From contig CM036179.1 in NCBI GenBank assembly GCA_020631735.1, positions 28,139,063-28,203,062 on the forward strand: a stretch of DNA of 64,000 nt. The letters are read 5' to 3'. Every line of letters begins with the position of its first letter. Position 1 is the stretch's first letter. Source of the DNA: Saccharum officinarum (taxonomy: Eukaryota > Streptophyta > Magnoliopsida > Poales > Poaceae). The notes beneath the pieces are model-generated. The model had not been told where the DNA came from. It ran no database searches and worked only from the letters and a program-made list of their open reading frames with translations. Made by a program: the position numbers and the translations under genes. This document shows positions 11,001 through 20,207 of this stretch, piece after piece.

Positions 11001-14000
11001 GGGGTGGGGGTGGTTAATGGCACTGGGTCAGGACATTCATTAGGAAATGGTTTTTACCTTTCTAATTATAGTTAAGTCTAGAAATCAGGCTGCAGATTGA
11101 ATGAGCCAAAAGGAAGAAGAAATATGTGCCTGTTCTTCGTGCTACTTACTGGCCATTTTGCTCGTACAAAATTAATAGCCACTCGTTAACCAGACCCGCA
11201 GTACTAATTACTCCCTGCCATACTTTTTTTTTAAAATCTTTATGCACATTTGATAGATATAGTTGAGTGCTCATTTGTTCTACTTGCTTTAATGCACATG
11301 CTGCTTTTCTGTTTGATATTCTGACAATAAATAATTCTGCACTTATCCTAATTATACACAGAAAAATCTCGGTTGCTCAAGCAGAAGCGCATTTCTGATG
11401 CAAAGAGAATTGATAAGAAGAATATTAGGTCTGGTGTCAGATCAAAATATGATTGTTATTCATCGAAGGCTGGTCTAGCAAATTTTGATTCTGGTTTTTC
11501 AGGAAACAGCGTACTTGGTATGTAGTAACTGGTTGCATCTACATCCTGCATTTATATCTTAGCACTGCGTTATTTCTTTTGTTAAGTCTGATCACACGAG
11601 CTTAGTGGATAGGTGGATGTCAAATGTCTCTGTATGAAGGTCTGCTAATTGTTTTCCTAACATTGCTTAGACATATTAAATAATTCTATAGGGAGGTTAA
11701 CTCTTGATTTAGCAGTATCTAGCTTTTGCATACTTAATGCTGCACTGGTACATGTTATTCAGAGTCTGCTTACTTTTGACAATGCCATTCTCCAAAGATT
11801 TCTGAAGCTCTGGTTCTGGTCGTATATTTCAAAGCCTCATCCTCTTAACTTAATATATGATAATGGACTCTAGTTGTGCACTTATGTCATGGCAGTGGGC
11901 TGGGCATGTTATGGGCTGAGTAGAGCCCATAGGGAGGCTGCGGTAATGTTCACGCGAGTTACAGTATGCGTGAACAGTACCATGGGTGATTAGGGTTTGG
12001 CGGGGCCGTCTAGTCTATAAAGGCGGCCTACGTCCTAGGGTTAGAGTTATCGAAGAAGAATAGAACCAGCCTTAGGCGGCCTGTTCTTCGGCGATCTGGC
12101 CGGGTTTCCTGCCCGGCCAGGCATTCCAGTCCAGTTCCTCCTCATGTTCTAGTCGTTCCATATCAGTTTGGTATCGGAGATCCAGCGCAGGGGCATCGTC
12201 ATCCACCATGACCGGCCCTAGCATCGATCCTGTGGCGATGGCGGCGATCGACGCCAAGATCGACCGCGTCCTCGCTGAGATCACCACCATCAACGCCCGC
12301 CTCGACGACCATGAAGCTCGTATCATGGCTGTGGAGGTGGCCAGGGACGGTGCTTCGTCTTCTGCTGCACCACCACCACCACCGATCTCGCCAGAAGCTC
12401 CACCGGCAACCATCGCGGCACCCCTGCCCAACATCTCGATGCCAAAGACGCCAGCCACGACTTCACCTTCTGCAGCGGCAACATTGCAGCAGGCGACGGA
12501 TGATATCTCCTTGAATGGGCGTGCATCTGCGGAGGTTTCAGTCCAGCCGGGGGACGTGGCGGCGTCAACCATTCAGATTGGTGTGCCGTCGGGCCCCTGC
12601 TCAGAGTCGTCGCCGGCTGGGCCTTGGCTCCTGGGGCTGCCGCGCGCGCCCATCGGCAGCAGGAGGCTGCAGTGCTGTCCGCCAACGCCTTGTCTCCGTG
12701 TGCCGCCATGGAGCCCATCTTCCATCCGCGACGCGGCGCCGCTCTTCGACTTCGATTCGTCGGTGCCCTCCTCTGTCTCCACCTCTTCTCAGCCAGTGGC
12801 GGACCAAGCAATGCGGCGATTCAAGGCACTGTTGTTCGTCGGGCAGCGCCTGGCAGACGCCGATGGCGTTGCTGCGCCACATCGCCGGCCGTCGAGAGCG
12901 CGCCTCCGCTGGGTGCCAAAGCCAGGGGATTCCACGGGCTGTTGCATCTTCTCAGCGGGCGGCGCCATCTGCGGTAGGATTTGCGGCTTCGGCGGTTACT
13001 ATGGAGCCCTCCGTGACCGTGCCGAGAGGACCGAGGTGGACGACAGGCCTTCTGGGCTGGTGGGCGCCCTCCTATTGAAAGCGTCAGCCCATCAAGAGCC
13101 AATGGCTGGGCTCTTTTGCTATGCTCTTTTGCTGTTTAGGCTGCTGCGCTGCTATTGCTTCTCGTGGGCTGAGGCCATTGTCTGCTCGTGGGTTTCAGGC
13201 CTTGTACAGACAAGTATACTGCTGTTTACGTGGGATCCAGGGGGGATGCACACTGCTGGTTCGGCTTTCAAGTTATTCACGTGTATTCACGTGGAGGGAG
13301 GCAATTACCCAGTAATCATGGCAGAGATCTAGATATTTTGCTATTTGTTTTAGTCATCACAAATAAAAAAAAGCCGAGATGTAAAAGGCTTCTTTCTAGG
13401 TGATAGGTTTGTGTCGAGTCATGTCATCCTGCTGCAGCTCGAGGGCGAGCTGCTTAAAAACGGGGGAAGTAATGTCATGGCAGTGGGCTGGGCATGTTAT
13501 GGGCTGAGTAGAGCCCATAGGGAGGCTGCGGTACTGTTCACGCGAGTTACAGTATGCGTGAACAGTACCGTGGGTGATTAGGGTTTGGCGGGGCCGTCTA
13601 GTCTATAAAGGCGGCCTACGTCCTAGGGTTAGCGTTATCGAAGAAGAATAGAACCAGCCTTAGGCGGCCTGTTCTTCGGCGATCTGGCCGGGTTTCCTGC
13701 CCGGCCAGGCATTCCAGTCCAGTTCCTCCTCATGTTCTAGTCGTTCCATATCAACTTACAAGGAATTATGGTTAGTTGTATGTCTGTATGAGCTGTTTCC
13801 ATTTTCCTTATCGATTTGTCCATTCCATTGTGTGGGTTTTGGAATCAACTCCTAGGGATTGAAGTTCAGTTGAATCTTGCGTGAATGTGATTATGACCCT
13901 CTCAATCATAATAGTATTTTTTCTTCCTCAAAATGTCACATCATTTTCTGTTTAATCTTTCCAAAAAAGGTTTCCAATTGCTCTTACCATCTTATTTTCT

Positions 14001-16449
14001 TCGGAGTTTGTTTTCACACTCATTCAAGGATTGGCAGTAGCAATAGGCATGACATGGTTCTTTGAGTTATCAATATTCTAATTTCTTTTTTTCCATGTCT
14101 CTCTTTAGATCCCTGCTTTTTAATGACAAAAATGTTTATTACGTAGTCTTTTTGTGTGTGTGTTTGATGATACTTTGTTTGTTTTTGTATGCCTTTACTT
14201 GCATAAACTAATTTGGCAGGCCTACATACAATCTGAACAATGTTATGTTACTTAGGTCTTGATGCCTTTTTTTTTTGCAGTGTATGCTTCTATTCTATAT
14301 TATTTATGCCATGTGGCCTTTGTAGTATAAAATTTTCTTTCCCCATCTCATATAGCATGGATAACATTCAGAAATCTCTGCCTTATGGTCAAACCGATTT
14401 GCATCAAACTTACAGTGGTTGACATATTTATTCAGGAGCACATGGCCTTAAATCTGATGTTCGTGACATCACAAATCACATTGAAAACCTCTCATTGAGC
14501 GAACTTCTCGATGGCACTTACAAGTATTCCAGCTTAGGAAGAGAGAAAGGAAAGAAGGTATTGCGCACGAAAGAGGAACTCCTAGCCTCTGTCAGAAAAG
14601 CTTTTTCTATGCTTTCTGACATGGACTATTGCCATGGAAAGGACTCTAATATCATTCTGAGCCCTAAACTTCCTTCTGCAAGCACTTCTAGCTGTGATAT
14701 CAAAGAGAAATGTGGTGGCAAGCCATCTCCCTTGGTTAAGGCAAGTAAAATATTCAGTGTTACTACCAATACCATGTCTGTGCCTCAAAGTTTGTTTGAC
14801 CTTTTTAATACTACTACCCAGGACTCATCACAAATCAATGTCTGTGATACTGCACTTCGTCATCCAAAAGATATCTTAAGCCGTTTAACACTTCCTCATC
14901 GACAAGATCTGGACTCTCTTTTAGCACCTGGAAGTGAGAGCACAGCTGGAGTTAAGCCTTATATGCCTTCCATGACAGTTCATGGAGCTAGTTTGCCACC
15001 ATTTCCTTGGTCACACTCACAGGCTGGGGGCTGTCGACAAAGTGTTGACTGTGGTAAACATGGGTCAAGTAGGAGTAACTCCCAGTGGCAATGGGTGCGG
15101 GTTGGATCCAACATCACTCCTCTAGATTATGAAGATACTTCTGTCCATAGAATTGATGATCTCCTTCAAGAGATGGATGCAGCGAAATTATGTATAACGG
15201 ATTCATGTGATGGACAATATAATTTGTGTGGCACGGAATCAACTTCCGGATCACTTGTACAGAACATTCACTCAAGAAAAATTGGGGGTGAGCATGGTTC
15301 TCACCAACTGCAAACCCTGGATCATGTTGACTCTTTAGATGGTTTCCAGAAGCATGACAGTGAACATTCTCTTTTAAAAATTTCTCAAGGTAGGCCAAAT
15401 CTATTTTGGAATAAGTTACTTTGGTATTCGTATTACCTTGATGAAAATAGTACTCCATTCTAAATTGCAAGTCGATTTGACTTTTCTAGGTACATAGATT
15501 TTGCTATGCACCTATTTATACGCAATGTCTAGATATATGTATATGTATCTAGAAAAGCCAAAATGACTTACAATTTGGAACGGAGGGACTAGTTGCTAAG
15601 AAATTAAATTTGAATAATTCGACATGCTTATAGATCACTATTCTAGATGTACAAATGCTTTGTTGGCCTCACATATTCAATATTATATTGAACCATATTA
15701 TGCCATCTACATATTCAATATTATATTGAACCATATTATGCCATCTTGTGTCATGTAGCATTTGCATGTTAAGCCAGAATAGAAGTACCTAAGAATTCTT
15801 TATCTCTATAGCTAGGCACTCGTTCTGTATCAGAAAATACTGTTTTCTGGGCATTCATCTGGTATTACTCATTTTCAGTTTATCTTACTTTTGATGATTT
15901 ACTTATGTGAGCTTTCCTTTCTCACAAGCAGTATCGCCAAAGATACAGTGTGCTGCTGAGATCTTATGTGATATGAAAAGCAGCACTGAATCATGGAATG
16001 GCCAAGGATACAGCAATGGGGCAGTTAAGTGGCCAAAATCACCATCTGAAAAGGTGATGAAAGCCCGGAAGACCTCATCCCAGTTTGGTACAACTGAGAG
16101 CTCGTCAGGTTCTCGTAACAATGATGCAACTTGGAATGGGAGCAGTCACTCTACCAAGAAAATTGTTGACAGGAAGAATGATTCTGCACGCTTGAATAAT
16201 CCTGGTAAGGGAACCATAAGGTGGCCTGTGCCTGTTGAAGATAGTGCTTCTCCTGTCAGGTCCGAGCGGGGTCTTATGGTCGATACGAGGCAGCCCCATG
16301 GAAATGGCGGAAGGCTTCCGGTCCAGGTGTCATCACAGGCACGGCTTGAGAAGGAGTATGAGAACCAGCAGAAGTTGAGGAAAGCAACACTGACCTCTTC
16401 TCTAGGATCTGCAGGAGATTGGAATAGGGAGAGGAACAGGAGAATGTGA
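4904..16449 (+). CDS. Plant protein of unknown function (gene span, at least five coding exons)
   Basis: Exons: 4904-about 5074, 8431-8760, 11362-11517, 14436-15389 and 15932-16449. The last four join in frame, all through phase-1 introns with GT-AG ends, and give about 650 residues; exon 1 adds about 57. No enzymatic domain is visible. Blocks I associate from memory with an uncharacterised plant-wide family are MDAVELPLP at the start, [19 protein letters not shown] with a following [25 protein letters not shown], and a basic C-terminus with QQKLRKA. The protein is Ser-rich and polar, without a signal peptide or membrane segment; clusters such as KKTIK and KRPK would suit a nuclear protein (inference). 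Long introns hold several transposons, but all the splice sites shown are intact. Confidence 0.75.
5075..8430. other. Intron 1 region of the host gene
   Basis: This is AT-rich intronic sequence. Pieces at about 6546-6650 and 6877-6995 look like old retroposon remnants (poly(T) followed by short GC-rich stretches) but are too short to classify. A TIR element occupies 7077-7727. A small coding exon may be hidden here, see exon 1. I see no separate gene. Confidence 0.5.
7077..7727. mobile_element. Non-autonomous TIR DNA transposon in intron 1
   Basis: The ends ATCATGGTTCTTAAGGC and GCCTTAATAACCATGAT are inverted repeats with one mismatch, flanked on both sides by TTTA (7073-7076 and 7728-7731). 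The interior includes GCCTAGGTGACGCCTAGGCGG-like and CT-rich sequence but no transposase. The duplication could be 3 to 5 bp, so the superfamily is unresolved. Confidence 0.7.
8431..8760 (+). CDS. Exon 2 of the host gene
   Basis: The acceptor is ATGTGCAG and the donor CATCTG|GTAAGC. The exon is 330 nt, phase 1 in and phase 1 out. It encodes a polar, lysine-rich stretch (for example [20 protein letters not shown]) with no recognised domain. Confidence 0.8.
9250..10310 (+). mobile_element. 5'-truncated RTE-type LINE in intron 2
   Basis: An open frame from about 9270 to the TGA at 10181-10183 encodes the C-terminal part of a non-LTR reverse transcriptase: the [13 protein letters not shown] block, the catalytic FADD box at about 9417-9428, then [10 protein letters not shown] and a C-terminal region including [11 protein letters not shown]. 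The 3' end carries a TTG-repeat tail (about 10291-10308), as in plant RTE elements. The endonuclease domain and the first part of RT are missing, so the copy is dead on arrival. It lies in the sense orientation of the host gene. Confidence 0.85.
10437..10557. mobile_element. Short MITE with imperfect TIRs in intron 2
   Basis: The ends TACAGCTTGTTCGCTTG and CAAGTGAACAGGCTGTA are imperfect inverted repeats. The interior holds two copies of GGCTGAAAATAAGCGGCT. The size (about 120 bp) and ends suggest a hAT-type MITE. I could not find a clear target-site duplication. Confidence 0.6.
10700..11240. repeat. Diverged tandem duplication of about 250 bp in intron 2
   Basis: Copy 1 (about 10700-10954) and copy 2 (about 10960-11240) share blocks in the same order: TTCTTGTTTCT, GGGTCAGGACAT, ATTAGGAAATG, TAAGTCTAGAAATCAG, GAATGAGCCAAAA, TGTGCCTGTTCTTC, ACAAAATTAA and a poly(T) end. 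The second copy contains the G-rich insertion at 10986-11013. Copy 1 has its own small duplication of AAAAAAATGTGCCTGTTC. Confidence 0.75.
10986..11013 (+). repeat. G-quadruplex-forming G-rich motif
   Basis: The sequence is G5-T-G5-T-G7-T-G5-T-G2: four long G-runs separated by single T loops on the coding strand. Runs of five or more G with one-base loops are the class expected to fold most stably as a parallel quadruplex, in DNA and in the intron RNA. Confidence 0.8.
11362..11517 (+). CDS. Exon 3 of the host gene
   Basis: The acceptor is ATACACAG and the donor CTTG|GTATGT. The exon is 156 nt with phase 1 at both ends. It encodes a Lys/Arg-rich segment ([15 protein letters not shown]) that could act as a nuclear-localisation stretch; this is inference from composition only. 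Confidence 0.8.
11885..13753 (+). mobile_element. Young non-autonomous LTR retrotransposon in intron 3
   Basis: LTRs of 281 bp each (11885-12165 and 13473-13753) start TGTCATGG and end CATATCA, with a perfect 5-bp duplication ACTTA (11880-11884 and 13754-13758). A primer-binding site matching initiator tRNA-Met (TGGTATCGGAG, from 12169) follows the 5' LTR. A purine tract AAAAACGGGGGAAGTAA precedes the 3' LTR. I count three differences between the LTRs, so insertion is recent. The 1.3-kb interior has no protease, RT or integrase. The insertion lies in sense orientation in the host intron. Confidence 0.93.
12208..13332 (+). CDS. Gag-like ORF of the short LTR element
   Basis: A 374-codon open frame starts 43 bases after the 5' LTR. 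The N-terminus ([19 protein letters not shown]) is a predicted coiled coil like those opening plant Gag proteins of this type. It is followed by a Pro/Ala/Ser-rich region and then low-complexity sequence without a nucleocapsid zinc knuckle. The C-terminal half may be captured host sequence or untranslated internal sequence that happens to be open. The element must borrow polymerase and integrase from an autonomous partner. Confidence 0.5.
   Translation: MTGPSIDPVAMAAIDAKIDRVLAEITTINARLDDHEARIMAVEVARDGASSSAAPPPPPISPEAPPATIAAPLPNISMPKTPATTSPSAAATLQQATDDISLNGRASAEVSVQPGDVAASTIQIGVPSGPCSESSPAGPWLLGLPRAPIGSRRLQCCPPTPCLRVPPWSPSSIRDAAPLFDFDSSVPSSVSTSSQPVADQAMRRFKALLFVGQRLADADGVAAPHRRPSRARLRWVPKPGDSTGCCIFSAGGAICGRICGFGGYYGALRDRAERTEVDDRPSGLVGALLLKASAHQEPMAGLFCYALLLFRLLRCYCFSWAEAIVCSWVSGLVQTSILLFTWDPGGMHTAGSAFKLFTCIHVEGGNYPVIMAEI
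14436..15389 (+). CDS. Exon 4 of the host gene
   Basis: The acceptor is TTTATTCAG and the donor TCTCAAG|GTAGGC. The exon is 954 nt, phase 1 to phase 1. It contains the blocks [26 protein letters not shown] and [16 protein letters not shown] (from 14992), then WQWVRVGSN. These are the most distinctive parts of the protein; no catalytic motif is evident. Confidence 0.85.
15453..15589. mobile_element. Stowaway-type MITE in intron 4
   Basis: The right end, read on the minus strand, begins with the typical Stowaway terminus TCCCTCCGTTCCAAATTGTAAGTC. The left end (CTCCATTCTAAATTGCAAGTC) is a mutated mirror copy, and TA flanks both sides. The central part contains the paired TCTAGGTACATAG and TATGTATCTAGA stretches typical of this family. 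Confidence 0.85.
15671..15746. repeat. Perfect 38-bp tandem duplication in intron 4
   Basis: Two identical adjacent 38-bp units begin ACATATTCAATATTATATTG and end TATTATGCCATCT. They are recent, since no difference is visible. Confidence 0.9.
15932..16449 (+). CDS. Exon 5 (last coding exon) of the host gene
   Basis: The acceptor is CACAAGCAG and the stop TGA is at 16447-16449. It encodes [15 protein letters not shown], then [16 protein letters not shown], then IRWPVPVED, and a basic C-terminus with [10 protein letters not shown] and NRERNRRM. The repeated (V/I)(K/R)WP pattern, about 60 residues apart, is a visible internal feature. Confidence 0.85.
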
Positions 16450-17093
16450 AGTGTACATTATTCATGTCAAAATCATAGGCTACCGGTATATCGTCTGGGG
16501 GACAGCGGAACCAGGCAACTGTTTCATAAGAGGTCACAAAACATTGGGAGATGTGATAATTTAGGTGGCGGGTGATGTATCTATTAGGCCATTTGTTGTT
16601 GGGGAAACCGTTGTAACTAGTGTAATTTCTTTTTTATTTCCATCATATCACAGGTCTCGTCTCACTATCGCCCGTTGTGTATTACCAGTATGTGTCGAGC
16701 TTTTCGTAAAAGTAATAATAGCAGGCGAGGTAATTTCATTCCAGGCGCCAGCCCTTACGTCTTGCTCATTCTGATTCTGAGCTTATTGTCGCTTATCGGC
16801 ATTGGCATACCACTTCCATTTTGATGGTTGGAACTTGGAAGCTCAATGTTTTTATCGTCAGTCATGTTAAATCGTCATCTGAGTCTTCATTTAAAAAAAT
16901 TCGCTATCTAGTCGTGTGAACTATCATTGTTTTTTTTGGATTATTGCATCCGTCGTGGCAGAACGTGAATATGTGGCTTTTAAGATTTACCACACTGCAT
17001 ATATACTGTATATGCATGACGTGCATCATGGAGCTCTCTGCTTGCAGATAGAAAGGCCTGCCTGATTCAAGCTCAAAACTCTTTTTTTTTTGT
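16450..17093. other. 3' UTR of the host gene and intergenic sequence
   Basis: The first few hundred bases after the stop are probably 3' untranslated region. I could not fix the polyadenylation site. The rest is AT-rich and contains no supported gene. Confidence 0.5.

Positions 17094-17124
<31 letters not shown>
17094..17124 (+). repeat. Uninterrupted run of 31 G, next to a T run
   Basis: 31 consecutive G follow TTTTTTTTTTGTG. A pure G homopolymer this long is rare, very prone to length change and sequencing error, and can form a quadruplex. The proline-run open frame on the other strand is a by-product. Confidence 0.9.
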
Positions 17125-17126
<2 letters not shown>

Positions 17127-17184
17127 ATGGAGTTATGCAAGTCGAAGTCTGGTCCACATAACTTGGTATTCTGCATATACATGT

Positions 17185-18390
17185 TTCAATTATGCTACAG
17201 GACGACTAGCGTCCAGAACGGATGCCGCTCTCACACCTGCGTTTGACGTATGCAACTCCCTTCGCCCCACGCCAAATCCTACTCCGGAGGCGGCGTCTGT
17301 CCGGACGAAGCTTCGTGACTGCACCGGCGCCCGCCCGCATTGCATCCCATGCCCTGCGCCCGCTCACCCGCATCACGCGCCAGCATCTGGAACCGCGCCC
17401 ACACATGAATCATGGCGGCGTCCCGGCAGCAGCACCAGGCCTGTGGCCTGCCGCGCCCATCCTGTGCCCGCACTTGAACCACGACGGCATCCCGGCAGCA
17501 GCACCGGGTGGCTATGGCAGGCCGCTGTCCGCCAGCCACCAGCGCGCATTGCAACATGTGCAACACCTGATCTACTTTAAAACACAAAGATAAAATAATT
17601 ACAACGTACAACTGAAACAGATGAAACATTTGAAGCTCTTGAAACATGCTTGTATAGCCATATCAACATATGCAACATCCAAATTCACTTTTGCAACATA
17701 AATCTAAAACATCTAAAACACGTGAAAACAAACACTTGAAACATGCGTGTGCAGCCGTAGCAAACATATACAACATCTAGATAAAAATACTTGAAACATG
17801 CGTCTGAAACATTTTAAACATAGGCTTGAAACATGCGTATGCTGTCATTGCAACATATGAAACATCTCCGATCTTCTTTTGAAACATAGATGAAACACTT
17901 GAAACATAAGTCTGAAACACATGAAACAATTGAAACACAGTGTCGCCGGCGGCCACAACCTACATGGTGGGGAACTCCGATAGCCAGCAAGCTCGGGTTA
18001 AGGGGACGTCGAGAGCAACGGTCCAGTGTACACCCCTGGTGCAGCGCGCAGGCCTCCCCTCCTGTCGACGGGCGTGCTAGATGGGGGTGTAGGCGCAGGC
18101 CTCCCCTTCCTCTCCTTATGTGACGGGTGAGGGGGATGAGGGCATGGCGCAGGGCGCAGAGCAGTGCAGGATGTGGCCGGGCGTGGCGGCGTTGAGGAAG
18201 GCGGGTGGGAGTGCGGCGGAGTGTGGTCGTGAAGCGAAGTCATGGACTCACGGCGCTGCGATGATATTTTTTTTAACAAATTGCGGTGCCTGAAGAGGAG
18301 CGGTTATAGGAGAGGATAAGAAAGCCTCGTGGCCATCACAGCCACTAACGGGGCCATCCGTCCGGCGGATGTGCTGGACAGGGCATTAAC
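17185..18390. repeat. GC-rich repeat with TGAAACA motif array, probable DNA-transposon derivative
   Basis: GC-rich flanks (17185-17575 and 17940-18390) surround an AT-rich centre (17600-17945) in which I count about 14 TGAAACA heptamers at irregular spacing, often as CTTGAAACATGCG. The left GTCCAGAACGGATG and the right CATCCGTCCGGCGGATGTGCTGGAC look like degraded inverted ends. No transposase and no target duplication were found, so the class is open. The open frames in the GC-rich parts look like chance. Confidence 0.5.
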
Positions 18391-18829
18391 GATTATGCTA
18401 GGCAGGCAGGTGCGTTGCCGCAGCGCCGGTTACGGTAGAGCACATGAACAGTCCATCGATCAGTAAAACACTTTTTTGAACAGTGACCCACGTTCAACAG
18501 CAAAATAATAGTACGAATAGTGTTGTACAGGAAGAACGGACAGTGCGACGTGAACAATATCGGAGAGAGAGCACTAATTAACAGAGGACAAGCAGTGGTG
18601 AACATCATCTAAACAGTTGCAAAGGTGCTCACAGGCCTTCATTTTATTCCTGGTTGAGAAATCTATCTATTACAACATGAATTAAGTCGGATGTTTCTAG
18701 ATACATTTGGGGCATTGCATCTATGATTACAATAATGAGCATCACCAACATGAGCATATTGCTGATTACTTGCGGCTTAAACCAGTCATAAGGGCAGTCC
18801 TAATGAATGGTTTTCATGTCATTAATTAA
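18391..18829. other. Intergenic sequence, nothing recognised
   Basis: Mixed-composition sequence without an open frame or repeat I can support. GGGCAGTCCTAATG at about 18801 resembles the end of another MITE but has no visible partner. Confidence 0.4.
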
Positions 18830-19040
18830 GGGGGTGTTTGGTTCCACCTCCTAAACTTTAGTCGCTGTCCCATCAGATGTTTGGACACATGCATGGAGTA
18901 TTAAATATAAACTATTTATGAAACTAAATGCATAGATTGAGACTATTTTGCGAGACAAATTTTTAAAGCCTAATTAGTCCATGATTTGAAAATGTTGTGC
19001 TACAGTAAACATGTGCAAATGACAGATTAATTAGGCTTAA
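18830..19040. mobile_element. Left half of a MITE cut by Copia A
   Basis: The segment starts GGGGGTGTTTGGTTCC after ATTAATTAA and contains GTTTGGACACATGCATGG and CCTAATTAGTCCATGATTTG, as in a widespread grass MITE. In intact copies the second half is an inverted copy. Here the sequence stops at TTAGGCTTAA where the Copia A LTR begins, so the other half should lie beyond the right edge. The superfamily (PIF/Harbinger-like or hAT-like) is not certain. Confidence 0.65.
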
Positions 19041-19618
19041 TGTAAGTGCAATCAAGCCCTAATGTAGGTTTTGGTGTTGATGACCACCTAATTAGAGGAC
19101 TAATGAGATTTATCGAAATGACAAGTAGGGAATTGCAAAAGGAGGATGTTGTACAGGTTGGAGGAGCCCCCAATTACAAATGATGGCTGTCTTGACTCAA
19201 TGGAGGTTTGAATTCTTTTATATTTTGAATATTGAGTTTAGGAAAAGCCATACTATCAAGGGGGACTCAAGGACAGTTAGTCAAGTGTGCAACCAGATGC
19301 TTATATTTCATAAATAACATCCTAATGCCTGCCAAAACAGCCACAGAAATATTTTCTACACTTCACTGTTTTGGCTAGGGCGGCAGTGCCGCCCATAATC
19401 GACCGTTGAGACTCAAGGGGTATTTATACCCTTCAGGTCGGCCACAACGGTCACCACTTCTACCTCCTCGTATCAGACCATTACAGAACAGATCAAATCT
19501 CATCTCTCTCTCCTCCATTGTTGCTCCTTAAGCTCCCAAGCCAATCGTTGATTTCCATCATCAAAACTTGAGAGAAAAGACAACAAACTTCGATTGGAGA
19601 GCAGATCCATTGATTCCC
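19041..19618 (+). mobile_element. Copia A 5' LTR, left part
   Basis: Begins TGTAAGTGCAATCAAGCC directly after the MITE half. A TATA-like GTATTTATACCC lies at about 19419-19430. The LTR is broken by Copia B and resumes at 28564, ending CCTACA at 28955. Its other copy and most of the element are outside the window. Confidence 0.65.
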
Positions 19619-20207
19619 AAAGTCCGGTCATCTCTATGACCTCTGTTCGCCTCCGTTTCTTTTCCGATTTCCGGCGTAGTGGAAAATAGTCATTTCAACT
19701 CCTCGAAAACGCCTGAATCCCGCCTTGCAAGCTCGGCGGGAGGGAGAGAGGACCCCAAACCCTCTCTACCGCTCAAACTCCACCGCCTTCGCAAACGTGC
19801 TAACACCACCAAGTGATCTCATCATGTGTGAGTGTGTTAACATTTTCACAATCATTTTTGAGATGTTATTAGTTCTATCCAAATGCATATGATTATGAAA
19901 TGCACAACTAGAGGCACTTAGGAGTTCAATAGCCGCGTCATTCCCCTCTTTATAGTACGGCTATCTATCCTATAATGTAACCACACCCACTAGGTGTCTT
20001 GGTTACTAAAACACAACCCTTAAGCATATACCTTTGCCTTGATCACATAGGGTTGCGTCCAAATCCAAGTGTGGCCATCATGATCACCATGTCCATCTTG
20101 CCACCAACCTTGGAATGTACTAATCCTCATATGCTACATACAACTTAGGCATAGGATTAGTACTTAGGCATTGTCACTAATTACCAACACCAAACATAGG
20201 ACTTTCA
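19619..20207 (-). mobile_element. Copia B 3' LTR, truncated
   Basis: This matches only the last 590 bp (plus-strand order) of the full LTR at 26753-28563 and ends GGACTTTCA at 20207. About 1.2 kb of the LTR, and perhaps some Copia A sequence, was deleted at the junction near 19619, so the target-site duplication cannot be checked. Confidence 0.8.

Noticed and set aside
16904..17182. Minus-strand ORF with a proline run
   Set aside because: It is only the translation of the 31-G tract; there is no other protein evidence.
17600..17945. CRISPR-like repeat array
   Set aside because: Repeats are only seven bases, irregularly spaced and in plant nuclear DNA with no regular spacers.
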